6,167 bases of DNA. It comes from WHSV01 sp050694055. GTDB taxonomy: Bacteria > Actinomycetota > CADDZG01 > WHSQ01. Where the stretch lies: the NCBI GenBank assembly GCA_050694055.1, contig JBOGWX010000143.1:1-6167 (forward strand), read 5' to 3'. This document shows, one piece after another, positions 1-5,312 of this stretch. Under the pieces are notes generated by a model. The model did no database searches. It saw nothing but the letters and a program-made list of their open reading frames with translations, and was not told the origin of the DNA. The translations under genes and the position numbers were made by a program. Each line of letters begins with the position of its first letter. Positions within the stretch are counted from its first letter, which is position 1.

Positions 1-12
1 TCAACTCTCCTC

Positions 13-86
13 GCCGACCGAAGGGGGCACGATCTAGGCGTAGAACTCGAAGCCCTGCACAGGTCGGTGCTCACCCTTCGGTTGGC
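13..86. repeat. Imperfect long inverted repeat downstream of truncated copA
   Basis: The arm GCCGACCGAAGGG at 13-25 pairs with CCCTTCGGTTGGC at 74-86, with 12 of 13 positions complementary and the remaining pair a possible G-U in RNA. After a small asymmetric bulge (26 against 71-73) the pairing resumes for 4 bp (27-30 GCAC with 67-70 GTGC). It lies just after the copA stop codon on the minus strand. It could be a large hairpin ending the copper-operon transcript, although no U-tract follows, or the ends of a very small mobile-element remnant near the point where CopA is truncated. No other gene is recognised in positions 1-93. Confidence 0.55.
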
Positions 87-87
87 T

Positions 88-103
88 GAGAAGTCACCTT
101 CTC
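88..103. repeat. Short perfect hairpin over the copA stop codon
   Basis: GAGAAG (88-93) and CTTCTC (98-103) are perfect inverted 6-mers around a 4-nt loop that contains the TGA stop of the truncated copA gene (94-96). This is visible sequence symmetry only. A role in termination or translation is not demonstrated, and a 6-bp stem of this kind can arise by chance. Confidence 0.35.
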
Positions 104-843
104 ATGAGGTGATGTAGGCCCATTAGCTCCAGTAGAGCCTCGAGCGCCGCTCCGGCGCGGCGCTTGGCGCGCGCCTCGAAGTAGCGTCCGGCGAGGATGA
201 ACGTGATCACGGCGCCGGCCACCTCGAGGTAGATGTGCTCGGTGCCTGCGCCACGATCGAGCACCAGCTGCATGGACATCTCCATGCCCGGCATCCCTGC
301 GCCAAGGAAGAACAACGCCGCAACCGACCAGCCCCACGCCGCGAGCGTTCCCACGCTGATGAGCGTGTCCATGGTCGCGGTGCCGTGCTTGAGGTTCTGC
401 CACGCGGCGCGATGAAAGGGCCACCCGGCCCAAAGGACCACGGGCGTGGCTAGGTTCAGCGCCAGCCACTGCCAGAACTCGAACTGCAGCGCCGGAATCA
501 TGGACAGTGCCAGGACCGGCAGGGACAGCACCCCAGCCCCGATGAGACGCACACGCAAGTCGCGCACGTGGAGGTCGGCCTCGTCTGGTCCGGTTGGCTC
601 GGCCGGCGGAGCACCAGGAAGCTTGGCGCGATAGCCCGCCGCCTCGACCGCGCCGAGTAGGTCATCGGTGCCGACCTTGCTCGAATCGAAGGTGATCGCG
701 GCGCGCTCGGTCGCGAAGTTGACCGTTGCGCGTACGCCATCGACTTTGTTGAGCTTGCGCTCTATCCGGTTGGCGCAGGACGCGCAGGTCATGCCCTCGA
801 CCGGCAACTCCAGGCTTTCAGTGTGGGTCGAGTCAACACTCAT
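94..843 (-). CDS. copA: Truncated copper-exporting P1B ATPase CopA (HMA domain and first four membrane helices only)
   Basis: The 249-aa product is the N-terminal third of a CopA-type Cu(I) ATPase, whose full proteins usually exceed 700 aa. Residues 10-72 form a heavy-metal-associated domain with GMTCASC (C20 and C23). Four membrane segments follow, at about 97-117, 123-145, 157-180 and 203-223, with a Met-rich loop (184-191, MPGMEMSM). The family-typical stretch GRYFEARAKRRAGAALEALLEL ends at residue 240, and nine unrelated residues precede TGA. The actuator domain, the TM6 CPC motif, DKTGT and GDGxND are all missing. The ATG start has a GGAGG ribosome site 7 nt upstream and overlaps the stop of the preceding 43-aa ORF (ATGA). 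It is the last gene of the csoR-copB-copZ operon. ATP-driven transport is impossible; residual copper binding by the HMA domain is conceivable. A pseudogene is the simplest reading. Confidence 0.85.
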   Translation of the reverse strand: MSVDSTHTESLELPVEGMTCASCANRIERKLNKVDGVRATVNFATERAAITFDSSKVGTDDLLGAVEAAGYRAKLPGAPPAEPTGPDEADLHVRDLRVRLIGAGVLSLPVLALSMIPALQFEFWQWLALNLATPVVLWAGWPFHRAAWQNLKHGTATMDTLISVGTLAAWGWSVAALFFLGAGMPGMEMSMQLVLDRGAGTEHIYLEVAGAVITFILAGRYFEARAKRRAGAALEALLELMGLHHLMRR

Positions 844-971
844 CGCGCCACCTCCATCGTGAAGGCTATCGTGTGACTCTCGTCGTCGGTCTTGAAATGC
901 AGAGCGATCATCGCGTGACAGAAGGACCGGCCACTCGGCTCTCCACGGTTGTTCGAACGAACAACGATCAC
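840..971 (-). CDS. Small ORF (43 aa) coupled between copZ and truncated copA
   Basis: A GTG-started frame fills the copZ-copA gap exactly. Its GTG overlaps the copZ stop by 4 nt (GTGA) and its TGA overlaps the copA ATG by 4 nt (ATGA). An SD-like GGGTGAG sits just upstream of the GTG. The 43-residue product begins MIVVRSNNRG and ends AFTMEVAR, has no signal peptide or hydrophobic helix, and contains one Cys (C18, in FCH) and three His (H19, H25, H33). I do not recognise a family. The Cys-His pair suggests, without proving, metal binding. It could instead be a translated linker that carries ribosomes into copA, since it contains the copA GGAGG site, or a chance frame. Confidence 0.4.
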   Translation of the reverse strand: MIVVRSNNRGEPSGRSFCHAMIALHFKTDDESHTIAFTMEVAR

Positions 972-1171
972 GGGCTCACCCGATACCCGGCCTCGGCCAC
1001 TGCCGCTCGAACGGCGTCGTCGTCGATGGCCTCTCCGACTACCACCAGCCTGCCGCTGTTGTGGTCGGCGTGCGCAGAGGCCACGCCGGGTGCCTTCTCG
1101 ACCTCCTCGCGCACGGACAGCTCGCAGTGACCGCACGTCATTCCGTCAACAATGTACGTCTTCTCGATCAT
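968..1171 (-). CDS. copZ: Copper chaperone CopZ (HMA-domain protein)
   Basis: This 67-aa protein is a single heavy-metal-associated domain, the usual size for CopZ. It has the metal-binding motif GMTCGHC near the N-terminus (C13 and C16) and the family's C-terminal pattern AVAEAGYRV. Members are cytosolic, bind Cu(I) through the two cysteines, and pass it to P1B ATPases or to the CsoR sensor. The ATG overlaps the copB stop by 4 nt (ATGA), so translation is probably coupled. The frame can be extended upstream, but that would run antisense-like through copB coding sequence in another frame, so the ATG at 1171 is chosen. It supplies the CxxC domain that CopB lacks. Confidence 0.92.
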   Translation of the reverse strand: MIEKTYIVDGMTCGHCELSVREEVEKAPGVASAHADHNSGRLVVVGEAIDDDAVRAAVAEAGYRVSP

Positions 1172-3303
1172 GCGGCCACCGCCTGAGCTTGGGGCGTCCG
1201 CTCGGCGTCGACTGCCGTCCGTCCGAGGTTCAGGCGGCGGAGCAGTTGGGCGTTCAGCGCCACCACTATCGTCGACACGCTCATGAGGACCGCTGCCGCT
1301 GCGGGAGCGAGGTTGACGCCGGCCCACGCGAGCACCCCCGCCGCTATGGGAATGGCGAAGAGGTTGTATCCGGTCGCCCATGCGAGGTTCTGCACCATCT
1401 TCCGATAGCTGGCCCGAGACAGGCGGATGACGTCGATGACGGCCCGAGGGTCATCGGAGGCCAGCACGACTCCGGCGGACTCGATCGCCACGTCGGTGCC
1501 GGCGCCGATCGCGATGCCCACATCGGCGCGCGCCAGTGCGGGAGCGTCGTTCACTCCGTCTCCAACCATCGCCACCTTGTTCCCCCGCCCCTGGAGGTCG
1601 ATGACGGCCGAGTCCTTGTCCTCGGGCAAGACCTCTGCGTAGACCTCGTCGATGCCCAGCTCGGCTGCAACCGCATCCGCCACCTGTCGCGCGTCGCCGG
1701 TGATCATGGCAACCTTCAGGCCGAGCGCGTGAAGTTCGTCCGCAGCCAGTCTGGATTCCGGCCTCACCGCGTCCTCGAGCTCGAGTGCGCCGACTACCGT
1801 CGACTCCTTTACGACATAGAGGATGGCTCCGCCCCGCTGCTTCCAGACGCCGGTCTTCTCTTGGAGCTCCGGAGGGGCATCGAGCGACCGTTCTCGCAGG
1901 AGACCGGGCCCCCCCACTGCGACGGAGCTGCCATCGACCGTCGCCTCTACTCCGCGTCCGGTCATGGACCTGAAGTCGGTGGCGGTTGGGACGTCACCTC
2001 GTTTGCGGGCCGCGGCCACGATCGCTCGGGCCAGAGGATGCTCGCTGTCGGCTTCCACTGCCCCGGCCAGAGCGAGAAGTCCGTCCTCGTCACCATCGGC
2101 CGCGGCGATATCGATAACGGCATGCTTGCCGGTCGTCAACGTTCCCGTCTTGTCGAACAGCACGACATCGGTCTGACGCATGCGCTCGAGCGAGAGCCGG
2201 TCCTTGACGAGGATCCCATTACTGGCGGACAGGGCCGTCGAGATCGCAATCACCAGAGGGATGGCGAGTCCGAGCGCGTGGGGACAGGCGATCACCAGCA
2301 CGGTCACGGTGCGCTCCACCGCGCTGTCCGGCTCACCCATCAGCGCCCAGGCCACAAACGTGATGATCCCGGCGCCGGTGGCGACGTAGAAGAGCAAGGC
2401 CGCCGCGCGATCCGCTAAGGCCTGCGCTCGGGACTTGGACTTCTGAGCCTCCTCGACCAACCGGCGAATCCCCGCGAGCGCGGTGTTCTCGCCGATCGCA
2501 TCGACTCTCACTCGAATGGCCGAATCGGTAGCAACGGTTCCCGCAACGACAAGATCTCCGGACGCCTTCGACACGGGTCGCGATTCACCCGTGATCATCG
2601 ACTCGTCGAACTCGGCCGACCCCTGCACGATGGCGCCGTCTGCGGGCACGCGCGAACCTGATCGCACGAGGACGACGTCGCCCTCTCGAAGGTCGTCGAT
2701 GGCGACCGTTTCGGTTTCGTCACCCACCACTCGCTCGGCGTCGTCCGGAAGCAGCTCGGCCAGCGCCTCCAGCGCTCCACTTGCCTGACCGATGGCCTTC
2801 ATCTCCTGCCAGTGCCCCAGCAGCATGATCGCGATCAAGGCGGCGAGCTCCCACCAGAAATCGAGATCGATCGTCCCGAGCTCGGTGGCCCAACTTGCGA
2901 TGAAGGCGACGGAGATCGCCAGTCCGATCAACAGCATCATGGCCGGTTGGCGTGATCGGATCTCGTCTATGGCCCCCGTTAGGAACGGTGCCCCTCCGTA
3001 GATGAAGATGATCGTTCCGAGTACCGGAGCAACCCACTCGCTGCCGGGAAAAGTGGGGGCCGAGTAGCCCAACAGCATCTGGAACATGTCGCTGAAGTAG
3101 ACGACCGGAACCGTCAGCGCCAGGGTCAGCCAGAACTTGCTGCGGAACATCTCCGCGTGGTCTGCGTGCCCACCGTGTCCCGCGTGTGAACCGTGGCCGT
3201 CCTGACTCCGGTCGGACTCCGTCTCATGAAGCTCGTGCCGGTTGGTGTCGCCCTGGGGTCGCGGGGCGGTATGAGTCTCGCTGTGGCTGGTCTCCGGCTG
3301 CAT
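1168..3303 (-). CDS. copB: CopB-type copper-translocating P1B ATPase (CPH class)
   Basis: This is a 711-aa inner-membrane heavy-metal exporter, full length for CopB. The N-terminus has no HMA domain but is His-rich (H37, H40, H43, H46 and H49, plus H7, H11, H23 and H26). About eight membrane helices are visible (roughly 55-78, 88-113, 120-140, 148-168, 300-322, 332-358, 640-662, 666-688). Catalytic motifs are TGE (238-240), the TM6 metal site CPH (340-342), DKTGT with phosphorylated D384, the nucleotide-domain HP (422-423) and GDGVND (581-586). YN (646-647), MSVST (674-678) and NA (684-685) fit the CopB subgroup. CPH rather than CPC together with a His-rich tail is the P1B-3 (CopB) pattern; this group is reported to transport Cu(II) and/or Cu(I). 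The ATG at 3303 is preferred because AAGGGAG lies just upstream; an in-frame ATG at 3327 lacks such a site. The gene has its own CsoR-type promoter and overlaps copZ by 4 nt. Confidence 0.95.
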   Translation of the reverse strand: MQPETSHSETHTAPRPQGDTNRHELHETESDRSQDGHGSHAGHGGHADHAEMFRSKFWLTLALTVPVVYFSDMFQMLLGYSAPTFPGSEWVAPVLGTIIFIYGGAPFLTGAIDEIRSRQPAMMLLIGLAISVAFIASWATELGTIDLDFWWELAALIAIMLLGHWQEMKAIGQASGALEALAELLPDDAERVVGDETETVAIDDLREGDVVLVRSGSRVPADGAIVQGSAEFDESMITGESRPVSKASGDLVVAGTVATDSAIRVRVDAIGENTALAGIRRLVEEAQKSKSRAQALADRAAALLFYVATGAGIITFVAWALMGEPDSAVERTVTVLVIACPHALGLAIPLVIAISTALSASNGILVKDRLSLERMRQTDVVLFDKTGTLTTGKHAVIDIAAADGDEDGLLALAGAVEADSEHPLARAIVAAARKRGDVPTATDFRSMTGRGVEATVDGSSVAVGGPGLLRERSLDAPPELQEKTGVWKQRGGAILYVVKESTVVGALELEDAVRPESRLAADELHALGLKVAMITGDARQVADAVAAELGIDEVYAEVLPEDKDSAVIDLQGRGNKVAMVGDGVNDAPALARADVGIAIGAGTDVAIESAGVVLASDDPRAVIDVIRLSRASYRKMVQNLAWATGYNLFAIPIAAGVLAWAGVNLAPAAAAVLMSVSTIVVALNAQLLRRLNLGRTAVDAERTPQAQAVAA

Positions 3304-3346
3304 AGCTGCTCCCTTCGCATCCGGCATAGTCCGGTTTACTTCGTGG

Positions 3347-3374
3347 AGTATACCCCCCTAGGGTATCCCGTCAA
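3347..3374 (-). promoter_or_regulatory. copB operon promoter (-35 TTGACG, -10 TATACT)
   Basis: Reading the minus strand, TTGACG (3374-3369) is followed after 16 nt by TATACT (3352-3347), a near-consensus housekeeping-sigma promoter. Transcription would start near 3340, about 35 nt before the chosen copB ATG. The CsoR-type operator occupies the spacer, so repressor binding would exclude RNA polymerase. Confidence 0.8.
3350..3366. promoter_or_regulatory. CsoR-type operator upstream of copB
   Basis: ATACCCCCCTAGGGTAT is an inverted repeat (ATACCC/GGGTAT) with a central C/G-rich core. This matches the known TACCC-N-GGGTA layout of CsoR-family operators. It lies inside the -35/-10 spacer of the copB promoter and matches the operator before csoR at 14 of 17 positions. 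Regulation is therefore expected to be repression relieved by Cu(I). Confidence 0.8.
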
Positions 3375-3419
3375 ATCACCGTCGCCCCGGGCCTCACCAC
3401 GGGCAGAGCGAGGAAATCG

Positions 3420-3698
3420 TTAGGACTTGACGAGACGCGCGATCGCTGCGGTTGCTTCGGTCACCATTTCACCGTCAGCCTTGGCGCCCTTGCCGTCCTT
3501 GACGACGCAGTGCCGGATGTGGTCGTCCAACAGCGAAACTGCCACTTGCTTCAGGGCGCTGTTGACCGCAGAGATCTGAGTGAGGATGTCGATGCAGTAC
3601 TTATCCTCGTCGACCATTCTCTGGAGTCCACGGACCTGGCCCTCGACACGACGCAGACGCGCCATGTAATCATCCTTGTCGTTGTAGTAGCCGCGCAT
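3420..3698 (-). CDS. csoR: Copper-sensing transcriptional repressor CsoR
   Basis: This 92-aa all-alpha DUF156-family regulator is the normal length for CsoR. The Cu(I)-ligand triad is present as C35, H60 and C64 (in DDHIRHC), in the same register as C36-H61-C65 of Mycobacterium tuberculosis CsoR. The N-terminal RLRRVEGQVRGLQRMVDED helix is the family signature. CsoR tetramers bind operator DNA without copper and release it when Cu(I) binds. The start at 3698 is chosen because AAGGGAG sits 6 nt upstream; the longer frame to 3740 would translate the operator region. A matching operator lies 23 nt upstream of the start, so the gene is probably autoregulated. A 116-nt gap with a second promoter/operator separates it from copB. 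RcnR/FrmR-type relatives are less likely because their ligand or reactive residues differ. Confidence 0.95.
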   Translation of the reverse strand: MRGYYNDKDDYMARLRRVEGQVRGLQRMVDEDKYCIDILTQISAVNSALKQVAVSLLDDHIRHCVVKDGKGAKADGEMVTEATAAIARLVKS

Positions 3699-3717
3699 GA
3701 AATGCTCCCTTGTAGGT

Positions 3718-3737
3718 ACGATACCCCCCGAAGGTAC
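3718..3737. promoter_or_regulatory. CsoR-type operator and probable -10 element upstream of csoR
   Basis: ATACCCCCCGAAGGTAC (3721-3737) aligns with the copB operator at 14 of 17 positions. Reading the minus strand, TATCGT (3723-3718) sits where TATACT sits in the copB promoter, so it is a candidate -10. No good -35 is visible upstream. The site lies directly before the csoR ribosome site (3705-3711), which supports autoregulation and a very short leader. Confidence 0.65.
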
Positions 3738-3779
3738 CACCCCACCCTACGAGGTGTCTTCACCAGGCGGTGTAAGGCA

Positions 3780-3800
3780 GGGACCCGGTCACCAGGCCCC
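3780..3800 (-). terminator. Probable hairpin terminator after the PPOX-family gene
   Basis: The minus strand reads GGGGCCTGG, TGA loop, CCGGGTCCC: a 9-bp stem (two G-U pairs) with a 3-nt loop, starting 15 nt after the stop codon of the PPOX-family gene. No U-tract follows, which is common for actinobacterial hairpin terminators. It would isolate that gene from the csoR operon. Confidence 0.5.
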
Positions 3801-3814
3801 GTAAACCCGCGCGC

Positions 3815-4249
3815 TCAACTCCACGTCCACCACACCAACCGCGTGGGGCGGATACGGATGAGCGCGTCATGCCGCTCGTCCGGTGCGTACTGTGGATAGC
3901 GCGCATTGAGCGCGCGTAGTTCATTGACCGAGGCCTCCGAATCGACCACCGCTTGCCCTTGGACCATCACCCATGCAAGCTGAGTCCAATCCTCGTCCCA
4001 ATGGTCGATGAGAAGAGCGACGCGGTCATCGCGTCTCAGGTTTCTCACTCGGGCGAGCATGCGCCCCGACTTGGGTTTGTGATCGATCGGCGACACGATC
4101 TCTTGGCCGATTACCGCGAATACCACCGGCACCGAGTGCGGAGCTCCACCCGCATCGACAGTGGTCATTACGCCGCGCCGGCCGCGCTCGAGCAAGGCGC
4201 GCACGCGGTCGGGCAGGTGACTGAGGGCGTCCGCCCGACCCGAGGGCAT
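3815..4249 (-). CDS. PPOX-class split-barrel, probable F420-dependent enzyme (Rv0121-like)
   Basis: The 144-aa protein has the pyridoxamine-phosphate-oxidase-like split beta-barrel. After a short N-terminal helix (about 7-24) comes GVMTTVDAGGAPHSVPVVFAV (26-46), typical of strands 1-2. The cofactor-phosphate region DHKPKSGRMLARVRNLRRDDRVALLID follows at 56-82, then WDEDWTQLAWVMVQGQAVV (84-102). The DHKPK and WDEDWT features resemble the family called PPOX class, probable F420-dependent, Rv0121 type; the cofactor and substrate here are inferred, and FMN is possible. The length is normal for the family. The ATG has no Shine-Dalgarno sequence but shares its A with the stop of a 19-codon upstream ORF (TGATG), so it may be translated by coupling. 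It is on the same strand as csoR but separated by a hairpin and the csoR promoter. Confidence 0.85.
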   Translation of the reverse strand: MPSGRADALSHLPDRVRALLERGRRGVMTTVDAGGAPHSVPVVFAVIGQEIVSPIDHKPKSGRMLARVRNLRRDDRVALLIDHWDEDWTQLAWVMVQGQAVVDSEASVNELRALNARYPQYAPDERHDALIRIRPTRLVWWTWS

Positions 4250-4308
4250 CAGGCGCGGAGCGGCGCCGAAAGAGATCCCGGCTCCGGGGCGGTGGCGGCG
4301 AGCGGCAT
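4249..4308 (-). CDS. Possible leaderless 19-codon upstream ORF
   Basis: ATG at 4308 opens a 19-aa frame (MPLAATAPEPGSLSAPLRA) whose TGA overlaps the ATG of the PPOX-family gene by one base. A TACTCT element (4320-4315) lies at -12 to -7 relative to this ATG, the arrangement expected for a leaderless actinobacterial transcript. There is no Shine-Dalgarno sequence for either start. The peptide resembles nothing I know. It may only deliver ribosomes to the next start, or be chance. Confidence 0.3.
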   Translation of the reverse strand: MPLAATAPEPGSLSAPLRA

Positions 4309-4314
4309 GGGTTC

Positions 4315-4320
4315 AGAGTA
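4315..4320 (-). promoter_or_regulatory. Candidate -10 element for the PPOX-family transcript
   Basis: TACTCT on the minus strand fits TANNNT and is placed so that transcription would begin at the ATG at 4308. No convincing -35 is seen. The interval 4250-4339 separates divergent genes and must also serve the plus-strand Asp-box gene, for which I see no clear promoter. Confidence 0.35.
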
Positions 4321-4339
4321 CCGACCGAGCAGCGCGTGA

Positions 4340-5242
4340 TTGGATGGGTCGGTGACTCACGAGGTCGTCGTTGCCACGACAGAAGGTTTGTTCTACCCCC
4401 CGGCCCCAGGGCCCGTCGAGCTTCGTGGGCGAGAAGTGAATGCGCTCGCCCACGCGCCCGGGGCCGGCCGCTGGGCGCTCGTCGACGGAGGGCAGCTCTG
4501 GAGTCGTTCCGGGGAGTGGTCGCATCTGGCAACGGCGGAGGGCGTCAGGCTGAACTGCCTTCTGCCGCTGGGCAAGGGGTTGCTCGTTGGTGCCTCCGGG
4601 GCGCATCTGTTTCGGCTGACCGGCGAGGGGCTCCAGTTGGTCGACGGCTTCGAAAGGGCCGAGGGCAGGGACGAGTGGTTCACGCCGTGGGGCGGGCCCC
4701 CGGACGTGCGCTCGCTGTCGGGTAGCGGGCCCATACTCGCCAACGTTCATGTCGGTGGCATCCTGCGATCCGGGGACGGCGAAAGCTGGAGTCAGACGAT
4801 CGACATCACCTGTGACGTCCACGAAGTGATCGCCCAACCAGATGGTCTGGTCTTGGCGGCAACTGCGAGAGGACTCGGGATCTCCCGGAACGGGGGGGAG
4901 AGCTGGAGCTTCGAGCAGGCAGGTCTCCACGCAACCTACTGTCGCGCCGTTGCGGTCTGCGAGAACTACGTGCTGCTAAGCGCGTCGCTCGGCCCTCGAG
5001 GCGGACGCGCCGCGGTCTACCGGCGTGCGGTGACCGAGCACGGTCCATTCGAGAAATGCAACTCTGGTCTGCCGGAGTGGTTCGGCGACAACATCGATAC
5101 CGGCTGTCTCGCGAGCTCCGGCCGGCGCGCGGCGTTCGCGACCGGCGACGGAAGAGTCTTTCTCTCAGAGGACTGTGGAGGAGAATGGAAGGAGCTCGCC
5201 GGGGGCCTGCCCCCGATCCGCCAGGTGTCGCTGATCGCCTAA
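4340..5242 (+). CDS. Asp-box (BNR-repeat) beta-propeller protein
   Basis: The product is about 300 aa with the sialidase/BNR-type propeller repeat. Three Asp-box loops are visible: RSGDGESW (143-150), SRNGGESW (182-189) and SEDCGGEW (276-283). Each follows a strand of the type GGILRS or GRVFLS, as in propeller blades. Weaker blade-like units occur earlier (GQLWSRSGEW, 51-60). There is no signal peptide, membrane segment or catalytic sialidase signature (no FRIP), so it is probably a cytosolic propeller of unknown activity. Seven cysteines (73, 158, 201, 207, 240, 256, 279) are many for such a protein. The start is uncertain: TTG at 4340 gives 300 aa, and GTG at 4352, with a weak GGATGG upstream, gives 296. 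It is followed after 70 nt by the PIG-L gene, so the two may be cotranscribed. Confidence 0.8.
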   Translation: MDGSVTHEVVVATTEGLFYPPAPGPVELRGREVNALAHAPGAGRWALVDGGQLWSRSGEWSHLATAEGVRLNCLLPLGKGLLVGASGAHLFRLTGEGLQLVDGFERAEGRDEWFTPWGGPPDVRSLSGSGPILANVHVGGILRSGDGESWSQTIDITCDVHEVIAQPDGLVLAATARGLGISRNGGESWSFEQAGLHATYCRAVAVCENYVLLSASLGPRGGRAAVYRRAVTEHGPFEKCNSGLPEWFGDNIDTGCLASSGRRAAFATGDGRVFLSEDCGGEWKELAGGLPPIRQVSLIA

Positions 5243-5312
5243 CGAGCCCGACGATGACTCGAGCTCATACTTCGGAGTCCTTTCCAGTTCGCCTTTCGCC
5301 TAGGAGGCAACC

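Noticed and set aside
74..87. Integron attC-like core (GTTGGCT)
   Set aside because: The third purine of GTTRRRY is C, and no matching RYYYAAC core with the usual secondary sites is found.
94..96. TGA at the copA end as a recoded selenocysteine codon
   Set aside because: The protein has already lost homology nine codons earlier, and only 19 codons follow; readthrough would not restore an ATPase.
949..2418. Long open frame on the plus strand (489 codons) opposite copB
   Set aside because: Its product is an Arg/His/Gly-rich composition typical of an antisense shadow in GC-rich DNA, with no motifs, and it lies opposite a well-supported ATPase with all catalytic motifs.
3304..3327. Upstream ATG of copB at 3327
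   Set aside because: No ribosome site precedes it, while AAGGGAG lies just before the ATG at 3303. It would also leave only about 13 nt of leader from the predicted start of transcription.
4313..4930. 205-codon minus-strand frame opposite the Asp-box gene
   Set aside because: It has no recognisable domain; the plus frame shows three Asp boxes and proper blade pattern, so this is an antisense shadow.
5256..5279. GACTC/GAGTC inverted repeat after the Asp-box gene as a terminator
   Set aside because: The stem is only 5 bp with a 14-nt loop; too weak to separate this gene from the deacetylase with confidence.
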